Source: Pseudovibrio sp. M1P-2-3
GTDB lineage: Bacteria; Pseudomonadota; Alphaproteobacteria; Rhizobiales; Stappiaceae
Assembly (NCBI RefSeq): GCF_031501865.1
Contig: NZ_JARRCW010000001.1
Coordinates: forward strand, 62,001 to 126,000
Reading direction: 5' to 3'
DNA length: 64,000 nucleotides
Both the position numbers and the translations under genes were made by a program. The notes below the pieces were generated by a model. That model searched no databases. It was not told where the DNA came from and saw only the letters and a list, made by a program, of their open reading frames with translations. Within the stretch, counting starts at the first letter, position 1. Every line of letters starts with the position of its first letter. This document shows, piece after piece, positions 43,147 to 51,950 of this stretch.

Positions 43147-43695
43147 TTATTCCATGCCGGGTAATCGGCGTTCACTCCGGAATTTGGGGGTTCCGTGTAT
43201 GTGCTCCAGAAGCGGATCTTTTGGGCCGCCTGCTGTAAGGGGCCGCGGCGCATATTTGCCATGAACTGTAAAGCGGTCATAAAGGACGATGGATGCTGCA
43301 ATGCCAATATTGACACAGAATTTAGTTGGAATTTTTACGATATAATCGCATCTTTCCTGCATGGCAGGGGAGAGGCTACCTCGCTCTGGACCCAGTATGT
43401 AAGCGGCCTGTAACGGGTGCCCAAAACTGGGGAGTTCGATTGCATCATCAGTAAGTTCAACACCCACAAGTTTGCACCCGCGCGGGAAACGCATTTCCTC
43501 AATACCTTGCCATTTGAAATGCGGAATATGGTCTACGCTTTTGGAGGTGTCGGAACGGGGCGCGCGATCAAGACGGGGATCAGCATTGACCGTAAAGAAA
43601 TAACTGGCACCAAAAGCATGTGCGGTACGCATCAAGGTTCCAACATTCATAGGTTTTGATAGGCCTTCTGAGCCAACAGCAAAGTAACCGCGCAT
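43147..43695 (-). CDS. TrmH/SpoU-family RNA methyltransferase
   Basis: SPOUT-fold 2'-O-ribose methyltransferase, target tRNA or rRNA. Motifs: 1, FAVGSEGLSKPMNVGTLMRTAHAFGA; 2, AYILGPERGSLSPAMQERCD; 3, IVKIPTKFCVNIGIAASIVLYDR, the deep-trefoil-knot signature. I use ATG 43695 (MRGYFAVGSEG), preceded by a GAGA-rich site, giving 182 residues; 36 upstream codons in frame look non-conserved. The C-terminal tail is basic. The target is not determined by sequence. Confidence 0.87.
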   Translation of the reverse strand: MRGYFAVGSEGLSKPMNVGTLMRTAHAFGASYFFTVNADPRLDRAPRSDTSKSVDHIPHFKWQGIEEMRFPRGCKLVGVELTDDAIELPSFGHPLQAAYILGPERGSLSPAMQERCDYIVKIPTKFCVNIGIAASIVLYDRFTVHGKYAPRPLTAGGPKDPLLEHIHGTPKFRSERRLPGME

Positions 43696-43862
43696 ATATT
43701 CTCGTCTCTTTTTGGAATTTTGTTGGGTCTTAACGTTTGAAACTGGGTCTTGCAAGTTTTCATGGTTAGCCTCGGAGAAAACTGTCCCTTTGGTGAGGTT
43801 CAAATTATGTGTTCAATGCCTAGATTGATAATGCAATTGAAGCCGAGAAGAGTGGGGGATGA

Positions 43863-44852
43863 ATGATGAAGGCCATCATCTGTAAACAGTATGGGCCAGC
43901 CAGTGATTTGGTTTTGGAGGATTTGCCAGAACCCGAACTTGGTCCTTCGCAAGTCCGCATCAAAGTCAAAGCTACGGCTTTAAATTTCTTTGATACGTTA
44001 TTGGTCAAAGGAAAATATCAATATAAGCCTGAACCACCTTTTTCTCCGGGTGGTGAGTTTGCAGGTATTGTTGATGAAGTTGGTAGTGAAGTCTCTACTG
44101 TGCAAAAGGGCGATGCTGTTATTGCCTACATGATTTGGGGCGCAGCACAAGAGACACTTGTAGTTGAAGCAGACAAGTTGACACTCATCCCCGATGGGGT
44201 CAATTATGATCATGCAGCCGGTTTAATGATCACGTATGGCACTGCCATTCATGGATTACGTGGACGTGGAGATGTGAAACCCTGTGAAACTGTTGCTGTA
44301 CTGGGGGCTTCTGGCGGAGCTGGTCTTGCAGCTGTTGAAGTTGCCAAAGCAATGGGGGCTCATGTTATTGCCTGCGCATCTTCTCAAGATAAGTTGAAAG
44401 TTGCTCAGGAACATGGAGCTGATGAACTGATCAACTATAGTGACGAGGATTTAAAAGGGACGCTGAAAAAACTGACGAACGGAAAAGGTGTCGATGTCGT
44501 TTACGATGCTGTTGGAGGAGATTTGGCGGAACCTGCTCTTCGGGCAATGGCGTGGCGTGGTCGTTATCTCGTGGTTGGCTTTGCTTCAGGAGATATACAG
44601 AGCTTCCCAGCAAATCTAACCTTGCTCAAAGGGTGTGATGTTCGTGGTGTATTTTGGGGGCGCGCTATTGATGAAGAACCTGAGGAACACAAAAAGGATA
44701 TGCTGCAGCTACTTGATTGGCTGAAAAGCGGGAGCATTCGCCCCCGAATTCATGCGGTTTATTCATTTGAAGACTTCGAAAAGGCTTTTGATGAAATTTC
44801 CTCTCGTCGTGCCAAGGGAAAAGTTATCCTGCACCCATCAAGTGAAGTTTAG
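43863..44852 (+). CDS. NADPH:quinone oxidoreductase-like, medium-chain reductase
   Basis: 329 residues of the zinc-independent MDR/QOR group: N-terminal GroES-like domain (LPEPELGPSQVRIKVKATALNFFDTLLVKG; PFSPGGEFAGIVDEVGSEV) and nucleotide domain with AVLGASGGAGLAAVEVAKAMGA and DVVYDAVGGDLAEPALR. No structural-zinc cysteines are seen. Substrate unknown; members reduce quinones or acyl-type enones. Two adjacent ATG codons (43863, 43866) are equally possible starts. Its end overlaps the convergent xth by 4 bases. Confidence 0.88.
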   Translation: MMKAIICKQYGPASDLVLEDLPEPELGPSQVRIKVKATALNFFDTLLVKGKYQYKPEPPFSPGGEFAGIVDEVGSEVSTVQKGDAVIAYMIWGAAQETLVVEADKLTLIPDGVNYDHAAGLMITYGTAIHGLRGRGDVKPCETVAVLGASGGAGLAAVEVAKAMGAHVIACASSQDKLKVAQEHGADELINYSDEDLKGTLKKLTNGKGVDVVYDAVGGDLAEPALRAMAWRGRYLVVGFASGDIQSFPANLTLLKGCDVRGVFWGRAIDEEPEEHKKDMLQLLDWLKSGSIRPRIHAVYSFEDFEKAFDEISSRRAKGKVILHPSSEV

Positions 44853-45652
44853 GCCTCCAGAAGAGCGAAAACAGGGGCGTGATCAGATGGTTTTTCCCAG
44901 CCCCTCGCATCTCTCAGGACATGCACGTCTTTAGTATAATGCGCTAGGTCGGGAGTCATCCAGATATGGTCAAGACGGCGGCCTTTATCTGCTGCAGACC
45001 AATCCTTGGCGCGATAACTCCACCAAGTATAGACCTTTTGATCCATGGGGATATGCTTACGCATGGTATCAACGTAGCCGCCAGACTCGCGAACTGCTTC
45101 GAGTTGCTCGCTTTCTAGCGGAGTATGGCTGACAACTTTCGAAAGTTGTTTATGCGACCAGACATCTGTCTCATATGGGGCAATGTTTAAGTCCCCAACG
45201 ACAACGGATTGTCCTTTGAAACCAGAAAACCAGCTTTTCATTTCTTCGAGAAATTTGAGCTTATGGGCAAACTTTTCATTCACTTTGGGGTCTGGAGTGT
45301 CCCCGCCGGCGGGCACGTAGAAGTTATGTAATCTGAAGCTGCTACCATTAAACTCAATATCTGCTGCAATGTGGCGCGTGTCGCCCATTTCGCAAAACTC
45401 TTTCTTTTCAACATTGAGAAGAGGCAGGCGAGAAATTAGGGCTACGCCATGGTAGCCTTTTTGCCCATGCATTTCTATGTATTTGTAGCCGAGCTTTTTA
45501 ATGGCTGCTTCAGGAAAACTTCCATCAGGACATTTGGTTTCTTGTAGGCATAAGACATCGGGGGCATGATCCAACAGCATTTTCTCAACAATGGGCAGGC
45601 GTAAGCGAACCGAATTTATGTTCCAAGTTACGATTTTGAGGTGTTGTGTCAT
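44849..45652 (-). CDS. xth: Exodeoxyribonuclease III
   Basis: AP endonuclease / 3' exonuclease of base-excision repair. 267 residues with the EEP-fold motifs IVTWNINSVRLRLP, VLCLQETKCPDGSFP, GYHGVALISR, VVVGDLNIAP, RLDHIWMT and the terminal SDHAPVFALLE. Full length and intact. It overlaps the end of the oxidoreductase gene. Confidence 0.95.
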   Translation of the reverse strand: MTQHLKIVTWNINSVRLRLPIVEKMLLDHAPDVLCLQETKCPDGSFPEAAIKKLGYKYIEMHGQKGYHGVALISRLPLLNVEKKEFCEMGDTRHIAADIEFNGSSFRLHNFYVPAGGDTPDPKVNEKFAHKLKFLEEMKSWFSGFKGQSVVVGDLNIAPYETDVWSHKQLSKVVSHTPLESEQLEAVRESGGYVDTMRKHIPMDQKVYTWWSYRAKDWSAADKGRRLDHIWMTPDLAHYTKDVHVLRDARGWEKPSDHAPVFALLEA

Positions 45653-45830
45653 TAACTCTGCCCAGGTTTTGATGCGATTTCCGTGAAAGCTAGGTGAATA
45701 CCAGCAAAAAACCCAGAGAAAAAAGGTAAAAGTTGACAGGAGTTTACAGTAATCTAGGGGCTACTTGATGAGGACGGGTATTGGGGAGCCTGATTTTCAC
45801 TCTTTGTTTTTCTCGAGTGAAGACTAGATG

Positions 45831-45866
45831 AAAAAGTGGCAGTGCAAATCATTAAATGCACTGCCA
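45831..45866 (-). terminator. ecm terminator
   Basis: A 10-bp perfect stem (45837-45846 with 45857-45866) is followed on the minus strand by CTTTTT, 20 bases after the ecm stop. Confidence 0.85.
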
Positions 45867-45885
45867 TTGTAAACCAGCCTTTCGG

Positions 45886-47892
45886 CTAGGAGGCTTCAGT
45901 TAGAGTGTCTGCTTTTTCATCTAGAATTGAGACAATATCCATCATGATGTCGGAGAGCTGGAAGTCCTTTGGGGTATAAACAGAAGTCACACCGCTTTTC
46001 CGCAGGCTTTGCTCATCATCCTCTGGAATAATACCGCCAACAACAACAGGGATGGATGTCCAATTTCGTTTTTTCAGCTCTGTGAGGACATCTTTGACAA
46101 GTGCCATATGTGAGCCAGACAAAATAGAGAGACCAATAACATGGGCTTGCTCTTCAATAGCTTTTTCAACGATTTGTTCCGGCGTTAAACGAATTCCGTC
46201 ATAGATTACGTCCATACCGCTATCTCTGGCCCGCACTGCAATTTGCTCGGCACCATTGGAGTGGCCATCAAGACCGGGTTTGCCAACGAGAAATTTAAGG
46301 CGGCGGCCCAATTTGCGAGAAACAGCATTGACTGCATCGCGAACGGGCTGCAAATCTTCCGCGTCATTTCTAGCTGCTCTGCCAACGCCGGTTGGGGCTC
46401 GGTACTCACCGTAAATAGAACGAAGAGCAGTTCCCCATTCTCCCGTCGTGACGCCAGCTTTTGCGCATGCAATGGACGGACCCATAATGTTCATTGAACC
46501 ACGGGCGGCTTTTCTTAGGGATTCAAGGGCTTGCTGAACTGCATTGTCATCGCGCTGGGCTCGCCATTGCGTTATGCGCTCAACAGCTTCCGTTTCCACA
46601 TGGTCGGGGACAGTCAGGATGCCACCATCCTCTCCGCCGCTAAGAGGAGAGGGCTCACTTTGCGTCCACTTGTTTACACCAACAACGGTTTGATCGCCAC
46701 TTTCAATGCCTTCCAGGCGGCGGCTGTTGGCGTTCACAAGCTGCTGCTTCATATAGCTGTTTTCAACTGCAGCAACAGCTCCCCCCATTCCTTCAATGTG
46801 GGCTAGTTCTTCGCGGGCCTGAGCTTTTAATGTCTCGACCTTGGTCTCAATTTCTTTTGAACCATCAAATATATCAGCATATTCAAGCAGGTCGGTTTCA
46901 TAGGCAACAATTTGCTGCATACGCAGTGACCACTGCTGGTCAAATGGCCTTGGAAGGCCGAGTGCCTCGTTCCATGCTGGCAATTGTACTGCCCGAGCAC
47001 GAGCATTTTTAGAAAGAACAACTGCCATCATTTCAAGGAGGATGCGGTAAACGTTGTTTTCAGGTTGCTGCTCTGTCAATCCAAGGGAGTTCACCTGCAC
47101 GCCATAACGGAAGCGGCGATAGCGTTCCTCTTCCACCCCGTATCGTTCGCGGCAAATTTCATCCCATAACTCCGTGAAAGCTCGCATTTTGCACATTTCA
47201 GTAACGAAACGCATGCCGGCATTCACAAAGAATGAAATACGGCCAACCGCGGCAGGGAAGTCCTCACTACTTATGGTGTCATCTGCTTTTATGCGGTCAA
47301 GAATCTCAATTGCCGTTGCCAAGGCAAAGGAGAGTTCCTGAACTGGTGTCGCCCCAGCTTCCTGCAAGTGATAGGAACACACATTCATGGGGTTCCATTT
47401 CGGCATATTCTTGTAGGTCCAGGAAATTACATCCGTTGTTAAGCGCATGGATGAAGCTGGAGGAAATACATATGTACCGCGTGACAAGTACTCTTTAATA
47501 AGGTCGTTCTGGGTGGTTCCAGCTAGCTGAGACCGATCAGCGCCCTGCTCATCAGCTGCGGCTACATAAAGTGCGAGTAACCAGGGAGCTGTGGCGTTGA
47601 TAGTCATGGATGTGTTCATACGTTCCAAAGGAATTTCGTTGAACAGTGCTCGCATATCACCAAGGTGAGAGACTGGAACACCAACTTTCCCGACTTCGCC
47701 TTTGGATAAAGGGTGGTCAGGGTCATAACCAGTCTGAGTGGGAAGGTCGAAGGCAACAGAAAGACCTGTCTGGCCTTTTTCTAGATTGGTCCTATATAGC
47801 CGATTACTATCAGCGGCGGTCGAATGCCCTGCATAGGTACGAAACATCCATGGCCGGTCACGTTTGACCTCAGGCGAGCCTTTCGAACTCAT
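45886..47892 (-). CDS. ecm: Ethylmalonyl-CoA mutase (B12-dependent)
   Basis: Adenosylcobalamin mutase converting (2R)-ethylmalonyl-CoA to methylsuccinyl-CoA in the ethylmalonyl-CoA pathway. 668 residues in one chain: catalytic TIM barrel (PWMFRTYAGHSTAADSNRLY; GLSVAFDLPTQTGYDPDHP) and C-terminal B12 domain with the base-off motif KPGLDGHSNGAEQIA (DxHxxG) and VIGLSILSGSHMALV. The single-chain size and the divergent ccr support Ecm (MeaA) rather than methylmalonyl-CoA mutase. ATG 47892 follows GGGAG; 31 upstream in-frame codons run through the promoter region and are rejected. Confidence 0.93.
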   Translation of the reverse strand: MSSKGSPEVKRDRPWMFRTYAGHSTAADSNRLYRTNLEKGQTGLSVAFDLPTQTGYDPDHPLSKGEVGKVGVPVSHLGDMRALFNEIPLERMNTSMTINATAPWLLALYVAAADEQGADRSQLAGTTQNDLIKEYLSRGTYVFPPASSMRLTTDVISWTYKNMPKWNPMNVCSYHLQEAGATPVQELSFALATAIEILDRIKADDTISSEDFPAAVGRISFFVNAGMRFVTEMCKMRAFTELWDEICRERYGVEEERYRRFRYGVQVNSLGLTEQQPENNVYRILLEMMAVVLSKNARARAVQLPAWNEALGLPRPFDQQWSLRMQQIVAYETDLLEYADIFDGSKEIETKVETLKAQAREELAHIEGMGGAVAAVENSYMKQQLVNANSRRLEGIESGDQTVVGVNKWTQSEPSPLSGGEDGGILTVPDHVETEAVERITQWRAQRDDNAVQQALESLRKAARGSMNIMGPSIACAKAGVTTGEWGTALRSIYGEYRAPTGVGRAARNDAEDLQPVRDAVNAVSRKLGRRLKFLVGKPGLDGHSNGAEQIAVRARDSGMDVIYDGIRLTPEQIVEKAIEEQAHVIGLSILSGSHMALVKDVLTELKKRNWTSIPVVVGGIIPEDDEQSLRKSGVTSVYTPKDFQLSDIMMDIVSILDEKADTLTEAS

Positions 47893-47977
47893 TGTGTCAA
47901 CTCCCTTTTTCTCCCAGAGCCTATTGATAGCACAATAGGAATATAAGCGGCGTACCCACTTTGATATAATTTTACTT

Positions 47978-47992
47978 TTTTGCAATGCAATA
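47978..47992. promoter_or_regulatory. Palindromic site A in the ecm/ccr divergon
   Basis: TTTTGCAATGCAATA fits TATTGCA-N-TGCAATA in all but one base and lies 86 bases from the ecm start codon. It is a candidate binding site for a regulator of both genes, paired with site B. Confidence 0.55.
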
Positions 47993-48091
47993 TTATAGTG
48001 GAGGTATAAAGCAACCTAAGCAATAGTATTATATATTTCAGCCTAAATTATAATGATAATTTTATTGCACAAAGGAATATGGGATCGTGTA

Positions 48092-48106
48092 TATTGCATT
48101 GCAATA
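48092..48106. promoter_or_regulatory. Palindromic site B in the ecm/ccr divergon
   Basis: TATTGCATTGCAATA is a perfect 15-bp palindrome around one central base, ending 82 bases before the ccr start. A half-site TATTGCA also occurs about 25 bases upstream of it (near 48063). The symmetry with site A suggests one regulator controls both genes. Confidence 0.58.
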
Positions 48107-48187
48107 AAGTCATCTACTCCAAAATAGGGGAAACGGATAGATGAGGCAGGGTGCCAAAAGGAATAAACGCAAGTTGAGGAGTTTGCG

Positions 48188-49480
48188 ATGAGCGCGGTAG
48201 CACAAGCTAACGACAACGGACCAAAGAAGCAGGCAGAGTATAAAGATCTCTATGAAGTAGGGGAAATTCCTCCTTTAGGTCACGTACCAAAGAACATGTA
48301 CGCATGGTCAATCCGGCAGGATCGTCATGGTCCGCCAGAAGAGGCTATGATTCAGGAAGTTGTGCCAGTTTGGGAACTGGATAGCAATGAAGTGCTGGTT
48401 CTGGTGATGGCTGCAGGTGTGAACTATAACGGAATTTGGGCGGCGCTTGGTCAACCAATTTCAACCCTTGAAGCTCACAAGCACCCCTATCACGTTGCTG
48501 GATCTGATGCCTCTGGAATTGTTTGGGCTGTCGGTGCTAAAGTTAAGCGCTGGAAAGTCGGCGATGAGGTCGTTGTTCACTGTAACCAGGATGATGGGGA
48601 TGACGAGGCCTGTAATGGTGGCGATCCGATGTTCTCTAATTCCCAGAGGATTTGGGGTTATGAGACACCAGACGGATCCTTTGCTCAGTATGCACGTGTA
48701 CAATCACAGCAGCTAATGAAGCGTCCACAACACCTGACTTGGGAAGAGGCGTCGTGCTACACACTGACGCTTGCAACAGCCTATAGAATGCTGTTTGGCC
48801 ATGATCCTCATGCGCTTAAGCCAGGTCAAAACGTATTGATTTGGGGAGCTTCTGGTGGTCTTGGGGTGTTTGGTGTGCAGCTGGCTGCCGCTGCTGGAGC
48901 AAATGCGATTGGTGTGATTTCTGACGAAGACAAGCGTGATTATGTTCTCTCGTTAGGTGCTAAAGGCGTTATCAATCGGAAGGACTTTAACTGCTGGGGG
49001 CAGCTGCCAAAAGTTAACTCTCCTGAATATGATAACTGGACCAAAGAAGCTCGTAAGTTTGGTAAGGCCATTTGGGAAATTACCGGTAAAGGTAATGACG
49101 TTGATCTGGTCTTTGAACATCCAGGTGAAGCAACTTTCCCGGTGTCTACGCTTGTTGCAAAGCGTGGTGGTATGGTTGTATTTTGTGCCGGAACAACAGG
49201 GTTCAACCTCACTTTTGATGCACGTTATGTCTGGATGAGGCAAAAGCGTATTCAGGGGTCGCACTTTGCGCACCTGAAGCAGGCAAGTGAGGCAAACCAG
49301 TTTGTGATTGATCGTCGTATTGATCCTTGCATGAGCGAAGTGTTCCCTTGGGACCAGATTCCGCAGGCTCATACCAAAATGTGGAAGAACCAACACGCAC
49401 CTGGAAACATGGCGGTTCTTGTTGGTGCGCCTGTAGCAGGTTTGCGTTCTTTTGATGATGTGCTTGAAGCATCTCGCTGA
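48188..49480 (+). CDS. ccr: Crotonyl-CoA carboxylase/reductase
   Basis: NADPH-dependent reductive carboxylation of crotonyl-CoA to ethylmalonyl-CoA, the key step of the ethylmalonyl-CoA pathway for acetyl-CoA assimilation without isocitrate lyase. 430 residues, MDR fold: YEVGEIPPLGHVPKNMYAW, HPYHVAGSDASGIVW, HCNQDDGDDEACNGGDPMFS, WGASGGLGVFGVQLAAAAGA and the specific GSHFAHLKQASEANQFV. ATG 48188 has GAGGAG upstream. It is divergent from ecm, the next-but-one enzyme in the pathway. Confidence 0.96.
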   Translation: MSAVAQANDNGPKKQAEYKDLYEVGEIPPLGHVPKNMYAWSIRQDRHGPPEEAMIQEVVPVWELDSNEVLVLVMAAGVNYNGIWAALGQPISTLEAHKHPYHVAGSDASGIVWAVGAKVKRWKVGDEVVVHCNQDDGDDEACNGGDPMFSNSQRIWGYETPDGSFAQYARVQSQQLMKRPQHLTWEEASCYTLTLATAYRMLFGHDPHALKPGQNVLIWGASGGLGVFGVQLAAAAGANAIGVISDEDKRDYVLSLGAKGVINRKDFNCWGQLPKVNSPEYDNWTKEARKFGKAIWEITGKGNDVDLVFEHPGEATFPVSTLVAKRGGMVVFCAGTTGFNLTFDARYVWMRQKRIQGSHFAHLKQASEANQFVIDRRIDPCMSEVFPWDQIPQAHTKMWKNQHAPGNMAVLVGAPVAGLRSFDDVLEASR

Positions 49481-49973
49481 GTTTTAAAGCGTTACGGTGG
49501 CATGCAATTGTCACCGTTCTCCCCTCATGCCACTCCTAAAATAATACTAGTAGCTGAGACATCCGGACTTTTTTGTCTTATGGGACTGAATGGGTGCCTT
49601 GGGTTAACTTTCCGTCATTATTAAATGTAATCGACGAATATATAAGTATTAAATTGATTTCATATAATTTAGTGCGTCTATTTATATGTATTGCATATAG
49701 TTAAGTCATATATATTTAAAATAACTATTAAATATATTTTGTTATACATTGAAGTTATTTTAGTTTTTCTTAAGAGTTGATTTGCAATTTTATTAGATGG
49801 TTTACCCTGTTGACAGGCAATCCAATGTATTTATTATATAAAGGCTAATTGTAAATTGTTTTTTCGGTAAAAGCGCAAGCTTTTGTCGGATTTTTTATGG
49901 GATTTTGCCAGTATTATGCGGCGTAAATGTTCGCTTGGCGGGATGGTTTCATAAAATAATCGGAGATGAACTG
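49481..49973. other. Gap upstream of the choline/betaine transporter genes
   Basis: About 490 strongly AT-rich bases. A possible -35 TTGACA lies at 49810-49815 with AT-rich sequence (TTATATAA, from 49834) downstream at an unusual 18-20 base spacing. No gene or RNA is recognised. Confidence 0.4.
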
Positions 49974-51005
49974 TTGTTTAATTTTAGAATTGCATTGGCC
50001 AGTCTGGTTTTATCAATGCCATTTGGTGTGACACCGAGCGCCGCCTCTGAGGCCACTTGTGAAATTGATCGCCCAGTAGTATTTGCTGGTTTGGATTGGG
50101 ATTCTAACGCCTTTCATACATCTGTTGCTGAATTTATCGCGAAGCATGGGTATGGATGTGAAACGGACACAATCCCAGGCTCCACAATCCCACTTCTAAA
50201 TGGCATGACACGCGGTGACATTGATGTCACTATGGAAATCTGGCCAGACAATGTTACGGAAGCTCTGACGAAAGGCAAAGAGAGTGGTGCCATCGTTGAT
50301 TTAGGCATTAACTTTCCTGATGCAATACAAGCGTGGTTTGTTCCAAAATATGTGGTTGAGGGTGAGGATGCTCCAGCTAAAGGTTTGAAATCTGTAAAGG
50401 ATCTTACCAAGTTCAAAGACGTTTTTTCTGACCCTGAAGAACCTGGTAAAGGCCGCTTTTACAACTGTATTGCGGGCTGGGGTTGTGAGGTTATTAATAC
50501 CAAAAAACTTCATGCTTATGGCCTGACAGACGATTATGTGAATTTCCGTCCTGGAACGGGAGCTTCTCTGGCTGCTGTGATTGAATCCAGCATAAAACGT
50601 AAAAAACCGATAGTTTTCTATTACTGGGGCCCGACTTGGGTGCTCGGCAAGGTTCAGGACGATCTTGTTATCTTGGAGGAGCCGGCCTTCAATAAGGAAA
50701 TTTGGGATGAGCTCTCCGCGGAAAACGATCCTGAGAAAGTGACGCAAGCTGTTGCATACCCACTCGCGAAAGTTCATATTTACTCGAATACCGAATTTGC
50801 CGAAAAAGCTCCGCAGATGACAGAATTCTTGAAAAATTATGGGACGACAAGTGCGATAGTGTCGAAAGCACTCGCATATATGCAGGACACAGGCGGGACG
50901 ACTGAGGATGCAGCAAAGCACTTCCTCAAGACAAATCATGATATTTGGGTTTCTTGGGTTCCAGCCGAAGTTGCTGAGCGTGTCGAAGCAGCACTAGAGC
51001 AGTAA
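49974..51005 (+). CDS. choX: Choline/glycine-betaine ABC transporter, substrate-binding protein
   Basis: Periplasmic binding protein of the OpuAC/ProX family, 343 residues. Signal peptide about 1-27 (MFNFRIALASLVLSMPF, cleavage near SAAS-EA), then the mature domain with VVFAGLDWDSNAFHTSVAEF, VTMEIWPDNV and YYWGPTWVLGK; the aromatic residues are likely cation-pi ligands for the trimethylammonium group. The TTG at 49974 gives a clean signal peptide and has CGGAG 8 bases upstream; an in-frame TTG at 49905 would bury it. Order X-W-V matches rhizobial choXWV; choline versus betaine specificity is not settled. Confidence 0.85.
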   Translation: MFNFRIALASLVLSMPFGVTPSAASEATCEIDRPVVFAGLDWDSNAFHTSVAEFIAKHGYGCETDTIPGSTIPLLNGMTRGDIDVTMEIWPDNVTEALTKGKESGAIVDLGINFPDAIQAWFVPKYVVEGEDAPAKGLKSVKDLTKFKDVFSDPEEPGKGRFYNCIAGWGCEVINTKKLHAYGLTDDYVNFRPGTGASLAAVIESSIKRKKPIVFYYWGPTWVLGKVQDDLVILEEPAFNKEIWDELSAENDPEKVTQAVAYPLAKVHIYSNTEFAEKAPQMTEFLKNYGTTSAIVSKALAYMQDTGGTTEDAAKHFLKTNHDIWVSWVPAEVAERVEAALEQ

Positions 51006-51083
51006 CCAAAAACTAGTGATGCATTTATTGAGAAGGGGCAAGTTACAGGCTTGTTCCTTCTTTTAAATTGCTGTGAGGACCCT

Positions 51084-51941
51084 ATGGACTTTACCTTGTT
51101 TCCAGACTTTGGAAGCCCAATAAAAAAAATAACAAATACTTTTGTAGACCATCTGGTTATAAACTACGGGGACGGTTTCGAAGCTTTTTCCAGTTCCCTT
51201 TTGTTCTTGCTGGTAAAGTTGGAAAGGGTGCTCCGGCAGGCTGATCCAGTTATCATACTCATTTGCATCGGCCTTTTGACTTATTTCGTTAGCAGGCGTT
51301 TGGTTCTGTCTGTCGCTATGGCGGCATCCATGTGGTTTATCGGAACATTAGGACTATGGCAGCAGGCTATGCAAACTATTGCAATATTGCTTGTTGCTGT
51401 TGGAATTTCAGTCCTGATGGGAATTCCCTTAGGCGTTTTTTCTGCACGTTCAGAAAAGTTCAGACTGGTCTTAAATCCGGTTCTTGATCTCATGCAGACT
51501 ATTCCTAGCTTTGTATATCTTATTCCTGCTGCAATGCTTTTTGGTCTTGGAAAAATTCCAGCTGTTCTGGCCACTGTTATATATGCAACACCTCCACTCA
51601 TTCGCTTGACCGATCTTGGTATTCGTTATGTGGATACGGAGGTTGTCGAAGCTAGTAAGTCGTTTGGGGCCACACGTTGGCAAATATTGAAAGGGGTACA
51701 ATTACCTCTTGCATTACCCTCCATTATGCAGGGTATTAACCAGACTATGATGATGGCTTTGGCCATGGTTGTTATCGCCTCCATGATTGGAGCGCGCGGT
51801 GTTGGAGAAACAGTTCTGCTTGGGCTGCAACGTAACGACTCTGGGCAAGGTTTAATTGGAGGCATTGCAATTGTCATACTTGCAATTCTCTTTGACCGGA
51901 TTACCCAGTCAGCTGGGCAACGTATGCAGATGCATCGATAA
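51084..51941 (+). CDS. choW: Choline/glycine-betaine ABC transporter, permease
   Basis: 285-residue inner-membrane permease (ProW/OpuAB type) with about six helices and the EAA-like coupling loop EVVEASKSFGATRWQILKGVQLPLALPSIMQGINQT that contacts the ATPase. The C-terminal half (MGIPLGVFSARSEKFRLVLNPVLDLMQTIPSFVYLIPA) is highly characteristic. ATG 51084 follows GAGGA. It lies 78 bases after the binding-protein gene and 9 before the ATPase gene. Confidence 0.92.
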   Translation: MDFTLFPDFGSPIKKITNTFVDHLVINYGDGFEAFSSSLLFLLVKLERVLRQADPVIILICIGLLTYFVSRRLVLSVAMAASMWFIGTLGLWQQAMQTIAILLVAVGISVLMGIPLGVFSARSEKFRLVLNPVLDLMQTIPSFVYLIPAAMLFGLGKIPAVLATVIYATPPLIRLTDLGIRYVDTEVVEASKSFGATRWQILKGVQLPLALPSIMQGINQTMMMALAMVVIASMIGARGVGETVLLGLQRNDSGQGLIGGIAIVILAILFDRITQSAGQRMQMHR

Positions 51942-51950
51942 GTTAATACC

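Noticed and set aside
47893-47985. 31-codon N-terminal extension of ethylmalonyl-CoA mutase
   Set aside because: It would run through the palindromic site A and lacks a ribosome-binding site, whereas GGGAG precedes the ATG at 47892.
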